From positions 763,563 to 827,562 of the forward strand of contig NZ_HG964937.1 of assembly GCF_000613245.1 (NCBI RefSeq): 64,000 bases of DNA, read 5' to 3'. Source of the DNA: Mycobacterium asiaticum DSM 44297 (lineage in GTDB: Bacteria > Actinomycetota > Actinomycetes > Mycobacteriales > Mycobacteriaceae). How positions within the stretch are numbered: position 1 is the stretch's first letter; each line of letters begins with the position of its first letter. The notes beneath the pieces are model-generated. The model searched no databases. It worked only from the letters and a program-made list of their open reading frames with translations, and was not told where the DNA came from. Positions 16,132-24,975 of the stretch are shown piece after piece. Both the position numbers and the translations under genes were made by a program.

Positions 16132-17349
16132 TCAGGCCGGGTCGAACAACACCGGCAGCGACGTCGGTGAACGGAAGACCATGCCGCGAATGTGCGGGTC
16201 GTCACCGTCAGGGTCGAGGCGGAGGTTGGGTAGCCGATCCAACAACAGGTTGATGGCGGTGCGCATCTCGAGTCGGGCCAAGTGCATCCCGAGGCAGACA
16301 TGGACTCCGTAGCCCCAGCTGATGGGTACCTTCGCCTGTCTGAAGATATCGAAGTGATCAGGTTGGGTGTACCTATCTTCTTGGCGGTTCGCTGCGCCGA
16401 GCATGGGCATCACCGATGATCCTTGCGGGATGGGCACTCCGGCCAGTTCCGTGTCACGAGTGGCGACGCGAGTGATGTTGAGCAGAGGCGCATCCCATCG
16501 AACACCTTCTTCGATCGCTTGCGGTATCAGAGTTCGGTCGGCGCGGATGGCATCAAGCTGGTCGGGGTGGGTGAGTAGCGCAAAGAGCAAGCTGCCCAGG
16601 GAACGGTACGTAGTTTCCACGCCAGCCGGAAGCAATAGCCGGATGAAGGAGTAAATGTCTTCGTCAGCAAGCTTTTCGCCGTCGATTTCGGCGGCTGCGA
16701 GGCTACTGATCAGATCCTCGCGAGGCTCCGCCCGCCGAGCCTCCAGAATGGGAGTGAAGTACTCGACGAGGGCCTTTGACGCCGCCAATCCTCGTTCGGG
16801 ATTGATGGTGTAACTCAACATCGAAACCGACCAGCGCTGGAACTGCGGGAAGTCCTCCTCCGGGAGGCCGAGGAGTGCGGCAATGATGCGGCTCGGGTAC
16901 GGGAACGTGAACGTTTTCACCAGGTTGGTGGAGCCGTAGGGGGCAAACTCGTCGATCAGTTCGTTGCCGATGCGACCGACGATCTCGTCTTCCCAACGCG
17001 CCAAAGCCTTTTGGGTGAACGCCTTGGTCACCAGCGAACGCAGCCGGCCGTGGACGGGCTCATCCATGCCCAGCATCACCCCGTGGCCCAGAACGTCCCC
17101 GAATATCTGAATCACGGCGTTCGAGGAGAAAGTCTCGTGATCACGCAGCATCGCCTGAATGTCTTCGTGACGGTAGACGATGAAGACCGGCTTGCCCTGC
17201 TCACCGGGCATCGTCGACATATCGATTCGTTGGATCGGAGTGTCGCGACGCTGTTTTGCCAATTCCGGGTAGGGGTCGCGGACATCGCCCGATACGACGT
17301 CGTCGAAGGCCGCGAAGTCTTCGAGTTCGTCGAATAGCTCTGACATCAT
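16132..17349 (-). CDS. Cytochrome P450 with a Trp in the heme loop (operon 1, first P450)
   Basis: About 405 residues. I-helix AGVETTYR, K-helix EGVR and heme loop SWGYGVHVCLGMHLARLE: the usual Phe of FGxGxHxC is Trp. The ATG at 17349 (or the adjacent ATG at 17346) follows TAGGAG and sits 8 bases after the aldehyde dehydrogenase stop; the longer frame to 17508 would overlap that gene and lacks P450 homology. It is co-transcribed with the aldehyde dehydrogenase and the next P450. A Phe-to-Trp change close to the heme thiolate can shift the redox potential, which is general knowledge of the fold; its effect here is untested. Confidence 0.9.
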   Translation of the reverse strand: MMSELFDELEDFAAFDDVVSGDVRDPYPELAKQRRDTPIQRIDMSTMPGEQGKPVFIVYRHEDIQAMLRDHETFSSNAVIQIFGDVLGHGVMLGMDEPVHGRLRSLVTKAFTQKALARWEDEIVGRIGNELIDEFAPYGSTNLVKTFTFPYPSRIIAALLGLPEEDFPQFQRWSVSMLSYTINPERGLAASKALVEYFTPILEARRAEPREDLISSLAAAEIDGEKLADEDIYSFIRLLLPAGVETTYRSLGSLLFALLTHPDQLDAIRADRTLIPQAIEEGVRWDAPLLNITRVATRDTELAGVPIPQGSSVMPMLGAANRQEDRYTQPDHFDIFRQAKVPISWGYGVHVCLGMHLARLEMRTAINLLLDRLPNLRLDPDGDDPHIRGMVFRSPTSLPVLFDPA

Positions 17350-17356
17350 GCTCCTA

Positions 17357-18841
17357 TCAATTCGCGGGGTAAGCCACGGATTTGATCTCTGTGTATTGGC
17401 GAAAGCCCGCCAGTCCGTTCTGGCGTCCGACACCGCTGTGCTTGTAGCCCCCGAAGGGCATATCCGCGCCGTACCCCGCGGTGCCGTTGAGCCCGATGAA
17501 CCCGGCACGCAATCGCCGCGCTACCGCCAATGCCCGCTCCGTCGATCCCGACATCACCATGCCGGCCAGACCGTAAGCACTGTCGTTCGCGATACGGACC
17601 GCGTCGTCTTCGTCGTCGTAGGGGATCGCGGCCAGCACCGGTCCGAAGATCTCTTCCTGGGCAATGGTCATGGCGTTGTCGACATCGGTGAACAGGGTGG
17701 GGCTGACCCAGAACCCTTTGTCGAATGCTTTCGGCGGTTCGGTGCTGCCGACGAGCATGGTCGCGCCCTCGTCGACACCCTTGCCGATGTAACCCAGGAT
17801 GCGCTGTTGTTGTTTAGCTGAAATGACCGGCCCGCAAATGGTGCCCGGGTCCTGGGGATCGCCAGCGTGGATGTTCTCGTAGATCCCCTGCAGAATCGCT
17901 ACACCTTCGGCGTAACGACTGCGCGGCAACAAGATTCGTGTCGGCGCCGCACACGCCTGGCCGGCATGCATTAATGGGCCGATGCCGATCAAGCAGGCAG
18001 TAGCGAAGTCGGCATCATCGAGCACGATGGTCGCCGACTTCCCCCCGAGTTCAAGGAACAATCGCTTCATCGTGGCCGCACCCTTTTCCATGATGCGTTG
18101 ACCCACTGCCGTGGATCCGGTGAATGAGATCATGTCGACCTTCGGCGAGAGGGTCAGCTCCTCACCGACGAGATGATCCGAAGCTGTCACCACGTTGACG
18201 ACTCCGGCTGGTATGTCGGTCTTTTCGGCGATCAATCGTCCCAACCGGGTGGCGTTGAACGGGGTATCGGGGGCGGGTTTGAGCACCACGGTGTTGCCGG
18301 TGGCGAGCGCCTGCCCGAGCTTGTTGATCGTCACCTCGAACGGAAAGTTCCACGGGACGATCGCGCCGACCACACCCACGGGCTCGTGCCACACTCGGCG
18401 GGCGGAGTTCACACCGGTCAACGACACCACCGCGTCGCCAAGATCGATTTCCCAGTCGAAGGCATCAATTAACCGGGCCGGGAACTTCAACCCGTCCTCC
18501 AGGGGCGCGTCCAGCTGCGGACCATGCGTCACCGATCTCGGCGCGCCGACTTCGAGGATGAGTTCTTCGCGCAGTTCTTCCAACTCGCTGTGAATGGCGT
18601 CGTGCAGTTGCAGAAGGCAGCGCTTCCGCAGCGCCCGATTGGTCGACCAGTCGGTCTCGTCGAACGATCGCCGCGCCGCATCGATCGCACGATTCATATC
18701 GGCTTTGGACGCATCCGCAACCTCACCGAGCACGTCCTCATTGGCGGGATTGATGTTGGCGAACGTGCCTGACTCACCGTCGACGAGCTCGCCATCGATC
18801 ATCATCCTCGACTCGAACGTGACCGTCGTTGCCTCAGTCAT
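17357..18841 (-). CDS. NAD(P)-dependent aldehyde dehydrogenase
   Basis: 494 residues of the ALDH superfamily. Visible motifs: the nucleotide-binding region (PWNFPFEVTINKLGQALATGNTVVLKPAPDTP), GFTGSTAVG, the catalytic Glu in LELGGKSA and the catalytic Cys in GQACAAPTR. The ATG at 18841 is chosen because AGGAAGG lies 8 bases upstream; it overlaps the stop of the SDR by 8 bases, so translation is likely coupled. It should oxidise an aldehyde made by the upstream SDR and P450s to the acid. A second, distinct ALDH is at 47656. Confidence 0.92.
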   Translation of the reverse strand: MTEATTVTFESRMMIDGELVDGESGTFANINPANEDVLGEVADASKADMNRAIDAARRSFDETDWSTNRALRKRCLLQLHDAIHSELEELREELILEVGAPRSVTHGPQLDAPLEDGLKFPARLIDAFDWEIDLGDAVVSLTGVNSARRVWHEPVGVVGAIVPWNFPFEVTINKLGQALATGNTVVLKPAPDTPFNATRLGRLIAEKTDIPAGVVNVVTASDHLVGEELTLSPKVDMISFTGSTAVGQRIMEKGAATMKRLFLELGGKSATIVLDDADFATACLIGIGPLMHAGQACAAPTRILLPRSRYAEGVAILQGIYENIHAGDPQDPGTICGPVISAKQQQRILGYIGKGVDEGATMLVGSTEPPKAFDKGFWVSPTLFTDVDNAMTIAQEEIFGPVLAAIPYDDEDDAVRIANDSAYGLAGMVMSGSTERALAVARRLRAGFIGLNGTAGYGADMPFGGYKHSGVGRQNGLAGFRQYTEIKSVAYPAN

Positions 18842-19847
18842 CGCTTCCACCTTCCTTTCGTACAGACTGTTTCCGCGAAAATCGCATCGCTAGCGACGCC
18901 GACTGAGTAAGGATCCGCTGCGGGAGCACTTTGGCGGCAGCGACCATCACGCGCTGCGTAGTTGTCAGCGGATATGCTCCGTCGCGCATGGAGCCGAAGC
19001 GAGGAATTCCGAGGACAATCCGCGACATGTGGTGCATTCCGGAAGCAGGGAGCAGCCTGTTGAAGGTCAGCAACATCAACGCGTCGGGGCCGACGCCATG
19101 ACGGCGGAAGGCGCCGTGGTCGGCCAGTGCCTTCACCAATCCATCGGTGAAATGCTCGGGGGAGCGAGCGAACTTGATCGCGTACCGGCCGCGCCTGTTC
19201 ATCGTCTGATGGTGACGCGCGTAAGGACCGGTGAAGTCACGATCGTCGGTGGTGCCTGCGTCCGTGATGATTTCAGTGTCATAGGTACCGGTGACCAGAA
19301 CCGTCACACCGATCCCGAAGGGCGCTACCTCGAATGCGAGCGATTCACCCCACCGTTCCATCGCTCCCTTACTGGCCGAGTACGGTCCCGTGGCTGGCTG
19401 GCCGCGCACGCCCGCCGCACTGCTGACAAGCACGACGCGGCCCCGCCCCGCCGTCCGCATCGACGGCAGTAGCGCCTTGGTCAGAGCAACAGGTGCGATT
19501 ACATGGGTGGTGAACATCTTCTGCCACAACGCTGTGTCAGTTTCTTCGACCATGCCGGCTGCCGATATTCCGGCGTTGTGCACGATCGCGTCCGGTGCGC
19601 CAATACGTTCTTCGATCACCTTGGCAGCCGCTGAAATTGACGCCGCATCCATCAAATCGAGTTGGACACCGAGGAGCCGATCGTCGTCTTCGGCCGCGCC
19701 CGTCGCTTCCCGCAACTGCGCCATCCCCCGCTCGGGCGTCCGCATTGCGGCGACCACCTGCCATCCCTCGCGGTAGAGGCGTACTGCCGAGGCGAAGCCG
19801 AGCCCGCGCGAGGCACCCGTGATAACGACGCTACGACGATCAACCAC
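18834..19847 (-). CDS. Short-chain dehydrogenase/reductase
   Basis: 337 residues, a classical SDR core with a long C-terminal extension. TGASRGLG cofactor motif at about residue 11, NAG (HNAGIS), catalytic Ser (VLVSSAAG) and YSASK. The start is taken as GTG 19847, which overlaps the AveC-like gene's stop codon by a few bases; longer starts would run far into that gene. The about 90-residue tail with basic residues (QRILTQSASLAMRFSRKQ) is unusual for the class and may associate with membrane. Likely oxidises a pathway alcohol. Operon position third. Confidence 0.82.
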   Translation of the reverse strand: MVDRRSVVITGASRGLGFASAVRLYREGWQVVAAMRTPERGMAQLREATGAAEDDDRLLGVQLDLMDAASISAAAKVIEERIGAPDAIVHNAGISAAGMVEETDTALWQKMFTTHVIAPVALTKALLPSMRTAGRGRVVLVSSAAGVRGQPATGPYSASKGAMERWGESLAFEVAPFGIGVTVLVTGTYDTEIITDAGTTDDRDFTGPYARHHQTMNRRGRYAIKFARSPEHFTDGLVKALADHGAFRRHGVGPDALMLLTFNRLLPASGMHHMSRIVLGIPRFGSMRDGAYPLTTTQRVMVAAAKVLPQRILTQSASLAMRFSRKQSVRKEGGSDD

Positions 19848-20985
19848 TGGAGCCCTGCGTCGCGCACCGATTGCTCTTGGAGCCCAACTGCACGTCAGGG
19901 CGACCATCGGGCAGGGCGTACTGCCAGGTGGACCACTTACCCACCGAGTAGGGCCCTTTGGCTCCGTTCTCCTCGTAATAACCTTGCGGGTCAAAGACCT
20001 TGGCTTCCGGATATGGCCATGGACACGCAACCGACGTCGCGGCACCGCTGGCCTTGATTGCCCAGAACCAAGCACCGTAGGCGAAGTACGAGATGTTGAT
20101 GATCACAAACATCACCAAGAAGGTGCCCAGCACGGGCCTCGTCGGGAACAGCTTGGCCTTCGCAGCCAGCTTCTCTGCCACCGACTTTCCCGTGTCATCG
20201 CGGTAGACCAGTATCGCCGCCGGGATCATCACGAAGGTCACACTGAACGACTCCCATATCAGTGGGAACTGCAACGTTGTTCCGGTAAAGATCGACCCGA
20301 ACGGGATAACTTGCGAATAGATGTAGAGACCGGTCGCGATGGAACCGACTTCCAGGATTGCGTCGAATACGAATCCGATGACGAGTACTAAACCGCCCAA
20401 GCTGACTAGCGGGTGCCGGCTGACGAAAGCATCGGGACTGCGCTTGGCCTGCAACTTGCGCAGCACCCACACCGCCACGAAGTAAGGACCGAAATAGAAT
20501 GTCACGTAACCGAATACAATGAATGGTTCCACCGTCGGTGACATCATGATCAGAATCCAGGACTCCGGCCAGTGTAGGAGGTCCGGGTTGTACACGGCGT
20601 AGGGCGCCCAGTTCATGATGGGGTCCTGCCACACAATCAATGTGGTGACCAAGAACATCAGCATCACTGGGCTGCCGGGGTTTCGACGCCACCCGATGAT
20701 GAAGACGACTACCAGGACCGTGAGCATCAGCACGACACCGACTTCGATGGCATCCATCCAGCCGGTGAATCCGAAGAGGTACTTGACGGGTCGCGGCCTC
20801 CCGACGGTGTTCGGGTTGGCCACTCGCGGATCGAGTTCCGTGCGGGAAACCGCAATGAACAACCCGACGAACGCGAGCAGGCCGATACCGGCCAGCCATG
20901 CACCTAGGTTGCCACTGCGTGACCGCCCCGCAGGGGACTGCTCCTCGGCGCTAACTAGGCGCGACGTGGCTTCTTCGGTACTCAT
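19840..20985 (-). CDS. AveC-like (spirocyclase family) integral membrane protein
   Basis: 381 residues from ATG 20985, which follows AGGAG with 7-base spacing. It has an N-terminal cytoplasmic tail, about seven to eight predicted transmembrane segments and a polar C-terminus of about 70 residues with two Cys. The stretch WQDPIMNWAPYAVYN followed by SWILIMMSPTVEP matches my recollection of the AveC-like family, named for AveC of avermectin biosynthesis, a dehydratase/spirocyclase. Mycobacterial members appear in catabolic clusters and their reaction is not established. Second in the operon, right after a solute-binding-type protein (5-base gap). An alternative reading is a novel membrane oxygenase or isomerase subunit. 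Confidence 0.6.
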   Translation of the reverse strand: MSTEEATSRLVSAEEQSPAGRSRSGNLGAWLAGIGLLAFVGLFIAVSRTELDPRVANPNTVGRPRPVKYLFGFTGWMDAIEVGVVLMLTVLVVVFIIGWRRNPGSPVMLMFLVTTLIVWQDPIMNWAPYAVYNPDLLHWPESWILIMMSPTVEPFIVFGYVTFYFGPYFVAVWVLRKLQAKRSPDAFVSRHPLVSLGGLVLVIGFVFDAILEVGSIATGLYIYSQVIPFGSIFTGTTLQFPLIWESFSVTFVMIPAAILVYRDDTGKSVAEKLAAKAKLFPTRPVLGTFLVMFVIINISYFAYGAWFWAIKASGAATSVACPWPYPEAKVFDPQGYYEENGAKGPYSVGKWSTWQYALPDGRPDVQLGSKSNRCATQGSSG

Positions 20986-20989
20986 GGGA

Positions 20990-22102
20990 TTACTCCTGAC
21001 CAAATCGGTCGACAAGATGCGAGTTGACGCCGTCGGCGTCCAATGTGCGGGCGACGAGGTAGCCTGCGCCCATCCAGGCCCGCCTGGTCCATTTGCCGAA
21101 TGAGACCCGCGTACCGGGCGCACCCGAGGCCGCAGGCATCATCTTCACTCGTTCGAGCGCCTCTTTGACTCCACGCGGACTCAGCGGATGGGCATCGGCG
21201 AACGCGCGCACGAGGGTTGAGGCGACGTCGTGGTTGACCACGGAAACGCAATATTCGGGACGGTTGCCATGCTTTGCCTCGTAGCGGTCGAGGAACTCCT
21301 GCCCAAGTTGGTTGGCTTCGTCATATTGATCGACGCCGACCCAGCCCATGAACGCCTGCCACATCACCGGATTGATCCAAGCGTTCTGCCAGGCGGTGGT
21401 CGAGAAGCGCGGCGGATCCCAGTCAACAGCTTCCAGCGCCGGATTGATGAAAACGATGCCGAAGCCAAAACCGAAGTGGACGATCGCCTCGGCCCGCGCC
21501 TCATAAAGGGAACCGACCGCGGCATGAATGTCTTGCGCTGTCTGCGCAATCGGTGCCTCAGCAACAATCCGCAGACCTTTGCGCACGCATGCGCGCCGGA
21601 AATTGCCCAGATACGTCTCGCCGATCAGGTTCTGCTCGACCAAGACACCGACTGAGGTTAACCCTCTCTTGGCGATGAGGTCAGCAAGGAAGATGGGCTC
21701 ATCGGTCATCGAGCCTTGAGGGAATGAAAAAGTCCACTCACCAAGCCAGTCGTCAGTCCCGGTGACGCTGATCGCCGGCACCTTGAAACGCTCCTCGATC
21801 GCCTCACGCATCGGCACTACGTTGTCAGTAATGTTGGGGCCGAACACAACTAGGCAACCCTCATCGACGAGTTCGGCGTAGGCATCGATCACTGCTTTGA
21901 CTGTCCCTTTGGGTAGGCCCTCGACCTCCTTATAGATCACCTCTACGGGCCGATCCAGCAGCCCTTTCTCAAGGGCGTCTTCGAACACGAGGTCTAAGGA
22001 CTGGACAAACGAATCCAGCAACTCCTTTGGAAAATCCGCAGCAAGCGTGAAGTCCATCAGATATCCGACTTTGATCGGATGCGCTCTGCTCTCGTAGGAC
22101 AC
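20990..22102 (-). CDS. Type I periplasmic-binding-fold protein without a signal peptide
   Basis: 370 residues with the fold of branched-chain amino-acid-type ABC solute-binding proteins: IKVGYLMDFT at the start, LVVFGPNITDNVVP, VGVLVEQNLIGETYLGNF, and a late YDEANQLGQEFLDRYEAKHG. The protein begins MSYESRAHPIKVGYL, with no hydrophobic signal and no lipobox, so the mature domain starts at once and it is predicted to be cytoplasmic. No permease or ATPase gene is near. It leads operon 1, 28 bases after a predicted transcription start. It may be a ligand sensor or carrier and not a transporter component. Confidence 0.78.
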   Translation of the reverse strand: MSYESRAHPIKVGYLMDFTLAADFPKELLDSFVQSLDLVFEDALEKGLLDRPVEVIYKEVEGLPKGTVKAVIDAYAELVDEGCLVVFGPNITDNVVPMREAIEERFKVPAISVTGTDDWLGEWTFSFPQGSMTDEPIFLADLIAKRGLTSVGVLVEQNLIGETYLGNFRRACVRKGLRIVAEAPIAQTAQDIHAAVGSLYEARAEAIVHFGFGFGIVFINPALEAVDWDPPRFSTTAWQNAWINPVMWQAFMGWVGVDQYDEANQLGQEFLDRYEAKHGNRPEYCVSVVNHDVASTLVRAFADAHPLSPRGVKEALERVKMMPAASGAPGTRVSFGKWTRRAWMGAGYLVARTLDADGVNSHLVDRFGQE

Positions 22103-22135
22103 GTCACCTCCACCGGTTCCGTCGCAGATGCAGAC

Positions 22136-22215
22136 GAGAATAGTATTCTCTTCTGACGAAAGTCAACGTTGTCGGTTATTGACAACCTTGATGTGACTGG
22201 AGCAGGATTCAGGCT
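22136..22215. promoter_or_regulatory. Divergent promoter/operator block A (copy of 34878-34957)
   Basis: A perfect 15-bp palindrome GAGAATAGTATTCTC (22136-22150) covers the minus-strand -10 box TATTCT (22142-22137), with -35 TTGACT at 22166-22161 and an 18-base spacer, placing the start about 28 bases before the binding-protein gene. On the plus strand TTGACA (22179-22184) with 18 bases to CAGGAT (22203-22208) is a weaker divergent promoter. The block aligns without gaps over 80 bases with the one upstream of operon 2. The remaining gap 22216-22573 holds the P450 promoter listed separately and a leader of about 180 bases with no gene I can support. Confidence 0.75.
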
Positions 22216-22351
22216 TAACCCTCTCGTCAAGGGAGGTGTGCATCACAAGACGCCGCATGCCGTCTCACGAAAAGCGGATCTGCGGGACTGGCTCCGCCGC
22301 AGCGGTTTTGGTTCCGCGGCGGGGCGGGCCGCGATGAACTGGGAGATTTAT

Positions 22352-22390
22352 CGAGTGCGACTTGACTCGCGGCGGGCAAAGACCTACTGT
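22352..22390 (+). promoter_or_regulatory. P450 promoter A' with GAGT-N8-ACTC operator (copy of 44960-44998)
   Basis: TTGACT (22362-22367), 17 bases, TACTGT (22385-22390), 184 bases before the P450 start codon. The inverted repeat CGAGTGCGACTTGACTCG (22352-22369, arms CGAGT and ACTCG) overlaps the -35 box. The same arrangement, with the same spacing, precedes the paralogous P450 at 45149. The leader after it also shares GAGGGCCGGCGC with the second copy, so the whole upstream region was duplicated with the gene. Confidence 0.7.
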
Positions 22391-22573
22391 GCTGGCTACG
22401 CCGGCTTGGCCTATGCGAGGGAATATCGAGGGCCGGCGCGAATGCGCGTGGACGGCACTGCCGGTGTGGTGCAGTTGCGGTGTCGACGGGCCTCTCCGGG
22501 GATACGTCCGTCCGGGTTGCCCAGTGGCGTCGAACGAGGTCGGCGGCCCTCTGCGGGGCGGGAGGGACTGGTC

Positions 22574-23791
22574 ATGGGGCAAAAGTCACCCGGGGAGCAT
22601 GCGCGCAACCTCGATCTTCGTCACGAGGACTTCAACGACCCGGCGCTTCTGTATGAGGTCTACGAGGTGATGCGCGAGCGAGCGCCGTTTACTCATCAGG
22701 ACTCTCCGTTCGTGGGCCCGACGCCGGGAGGTGCGTGGGTCGCCACCCGCTACAACGATTGTTACGAGATCGCACGGAATTGGCAGAGTTTCTCCAGCAA
22801 ACCATTGACGATGGATGGCTCGTTAATGTGGTTCGGCGACATCGTGATCACTATCGATCCGCCACGCCAGCAGCAGCTGCGGAAGTTCTTGAATCCGTAC
22901 TTTTCACCGGGCCGGATGAAGCAGTTGGAGCCTCAGGTGCGTGCGGTCACCGATGGGTTGATCGACGAGTTCGTCGAGGAGGGTCGTGGCGACCTCGCCA
23001 ACGTCGCGTGGCAGCAACCCGGGATCGTGTTTTTTCGATATCTGCTCGGCATGCCGGTGGAGGACGTGTCGATTTATATCGAGACGACTGACATCGCGGT
23101 CAATGGTGAGACCGAAGACATCCGCAACGCGTCGATGACCAATCTGTATCTGCGGGTGCGCGAAGAGATCGACAAACGTCGCGACGAACCACCGCGGGAC
23201 GACCTGATCGATGTGTTGCTCTCCGTCGAGATCGACGGGGAGAAACTCAGGTTCGACGACGTCGTCGCCAATGTCATGCTCTTGGTACAAGCGGGACTGG
23301 AAACAACGTCCAGCGCAATGTCATTCGCCTTTCACTACCTCGGCACTAAGGCAACCGACCGCGATCGGCTGGTTAGCGACCCCGATTTGATCCCCACCGC
23401 AATCGAAGAGTTCATCCGTTACGCCGGTTCGATCCACGGACTGAATCGCTCCGTCACAGAGGAGGTCGAACTCAGCGGCCATCAGTTCTGTCCTGGGCAG
23501 ACCGTCGTGGTGAACTATGCCGCCGCCAACCGCGACCCGCGCGAGTTCGACCAACCAAACAACTGCATCCTGGACCGGCAAGCGAACCGCCACCTCGGGT
23601 TCGGCGCCGGCGTACATCGCTGCCTGGGCTCGAATCTGGCGCGGCTCGAATTTCGGGTCGGCATCGAACAGGTTCTCAAGCGCCTCCCTGATTACACCAT
23701 CGCACCCGAACTACCAGTCGACTTTCACGGCAACTCGGTCACACGCGGCTACCGCGCCCTGCCCGTCGTATTCACTCCGAGAAAAAGATGA
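22574..23791 (+). CDS. Cytochrome P450, paralogue of the one at 45149
   Basis: 405 residues from ATG 22574, preceded by GGGAGGGA; an upstream frame to 22169 is untranslated leader, since the same leader precedes the paralogue. I-helix QAGLETTSS, K-helix EFIR, heme loop HLGFGAGVHRCLGSNLARLE. Most of the sequence matches the P450 at 45149-46369, including RHEDF at the start and FHGNSVTRGYRALPVVFTP at the end. First gene of a plus-strand unit with two short membrane peptides and two membrane proteins. Substrate unknown. Confidence 0.92.
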   Translation: MGQKSPGEHARNLDLRHEDFNDPALLYEVYEVMRERAPFTHQDSPFVGPTPGGAWVATRYNDCYEIARNWQSFSSKPLTMDGSLMWFGDIVITIDPPRQQQLRKFLNPYFSPGRMKQLEPQVRAVTDGLIDEFVEEGRGDLANVAWQQPGIVFFRYLLGMPVEDVSIYIETTDIAVNGETEDIRNASMTNLYLRVREEIDKRRDEPPRDDLIDVLLSVEIDGEKLRFDDVVANVMLLVQAGLETTSSAMSFAFHYLGTKATDRDRLVSDPDLIPTAIEEFIRYAGSIHGLNRSVTEEVELSGHQFCPGQTVVVNYAAANRDPREFDQPNNCILDRQANRHLGFGAGVHRCLGSNLARLEFRVGIEQVLKRLPDYTIAPELPVDFHGNSVTRGYRALPVVFTPRKR

Positions 23792-23854
23792 CCCGGGAAA
23801 CGGCGCATTGCGTCATCACGTGCCGCGGCATTGGAACATGAGAGAAGGTCGAGC

Positions 23855-23962
23855 ATGTTGGCTTGGATCTGGGAGATCGCGCGATACGTTTTCGCCTGGG
23901 GCGGAGTCGTTTTGGTTATTTGGTTCTGGTATTGGATCTTCGCCAACATTGGCACCTTTTGA
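23855..23962 (+). CDS. 35-residue Trp-rich single-span membrane peptide
   Basis: ATG 23855 lies 7 bases after GAGAAGG. The peptide is MLAWIWEIARYVFAWGG followed by a hydrophobic span rich in Trp (VVLVIWFWYW) and the end IFANIGTF: one transmembrane helix filling almost the whole chain, with six Trp. A random frame would rarely give an uninterrupted amphipathic start, one helix and a stop after a good ribosome site, and it sits in the 294-base gap between the P450 and a 43-residue peptide of similar type. Most likely a small membrane subunit of a complex with the next genes. It is below the length cut-off of most gene callers. Function unknown. Confidence 0.6.
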   Translation: MLAWIWEIARYVFAWGGVVLVIWFWYWIFANIGTF

Positions 23963-24085
23963 CCAACCGCCGCACAGAGATTCGGAGCCGGCGCTCGTGT
24001 CGGAGATCTCGCGCGGGATACATGAGACCGCTGGCGCCGGTCTGAGCATATCGAACACAACCGGCATCCCCCGAAGGAGGATTTC

Positions 24086-24217
24086 ATGGTCGACCGGCAG
24101 GAACGACAGCGGAAGAAGGCGTTGATCATTTTCCAGCTGGTGATTTACGGCTACCTGGCGTTGATGTTCGGCATCCAGCTCTACATGTCCTTCGCGCGGG
24201 GGTGGTGGGACCTGTGA
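24086..24217 (+). CDS. 43-residue membrane peptide
   Basis: ATG 24086 follows AAGGAGG at 24074-24080, an excellent ribosome site. The chain starts with a charged segment (MVDRQERQRKKAL), continues with one transmembrane helix (IIFQLVIYGYLALMFGIQLYMSF) and ends ARGWWDL. The positive-inside rule puts the N-terminus in the cytoplasm. Its stop overlaps the start of the next membrane protein as GTGA (24214-24217), so the two are translationally coupled, which strongly supports a real gene and a physical partnership. Unrecognised family. Confidence 0.7.
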   Translation: MVDRQERQRKKALIIFQLVIYGYLALMFGIQLYMSFARGWWDL

Positions 24218-24954
24218 ATCTGCCTCTCATCGAACGTCTTTCACGGTCGAAATCATCGGCGGTGAGCGGATTAGACCCAGCCAGCTCACGCAGCCTTGAT
24301 GAACACGACGAGGAGTCGCGGGTCGCGCAGCGCCGTGCCGATAAATGGATGATCATCGGTGCCGGGCTCATGGGCTGTTGGGCACCCGGCATCTTCGGCT
24401 TTCCGATCTTCATGCGGGGCATCTATTTACAGCGCCAGGCCGCCCGCGCGGGACTGTCCATGCGCCCCATGATCGTGACTCTGATCGGCTACCTGGTGAT
24501 GATCGACGGGATGCTCAACACCCTCGGCTGGGGCTTGGACTGGATTGCCAATCACACGCTCATCAACCGCGTGCTCACCGCCGGCTGGGGTTATCTATTT
24601 GACGGCGGCTACTTCTGGCACTACAACGAGCTGTGGCTCGGCGGCGCCGGCGGACCGGGCGAGAAGTCGTTTGTGTTCGGCTTCATCTTGACCGTGTTCG
24701 CTATGCGCGTGTCGGCCGCGATCGGCTTCTTGCAAATGAAGCGGTGGGGCCATCAGTGGATGATCATCACCTGCTGGATGGGCGTCGTGATCTGGGTGAC
24801 CTACGTATTCAACATGACGTTGTACGCCGACGTTCGATACGCAGGAACCATCTTCCCAGTGGTGGGCTGGTGGGCTTTCGACATCTTCTACATCACCCCG
24901 TTCCTGGCTATTCCTTACTTGCACACCGTCAATCGCGAAATCTTCTCCGACTAA
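24214..24954 (+). CDS. Polytopic membrane protein of unknown family
   Basis: 246 residues from GTG 24214 (GTGA overlap); an earlier GTG at 24202 is possible. A cytoplasmic N-terminus of about 45 residues (ADKWMIIGAG begins the first span) is followed by roughly five or six transmembrane segments. Conserved-looking polar or aromatic clusters inside or next to spans are GGYFWHYNELWLGG, MKRWGHQWMI and WWAFDIFYITPFLAIPYLH; the His, Asp, Glu and Tyr residues could bind a metal or act on a substrate, but this is speculation. The context (P450, two micropeptides and a small anchored protein) suggests a membrane complex handling a hydrophobic compound. Confidence 0.75.
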   Translation: MNLPLIERLSRSKSSAVSGLDPASSRSLDEHDEESRVAQRRADKWMIIGAGLMGCWAPGIFGFPIFMRGIYLQRQAARAGLSMRPMIVTLIGYLVMIDGMLNTLGWGLDWIANHTLINRVLTAGWGYLFDGGYFWHYNELWLGGAGGPGEKSFVFGFILTVFAMRVSAAIGFLQMKRWGHQWMIITCWMGVVIWVTYVFNMTLYADVRYAGTIFPVVGWWAFDIFYITPFLAIPYLHTVNREIFSD

Positions 24955-24975
24955 GAGGGCCTCGAGGAGCATGAA

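Noticed and set aside
22169..22573. A 135-codon N-terminal extension of the P450
   Set aside because: A promoter and leader lie within it and the paralogue has the same leader untranslated; the ribosome site supports ATG 22574.
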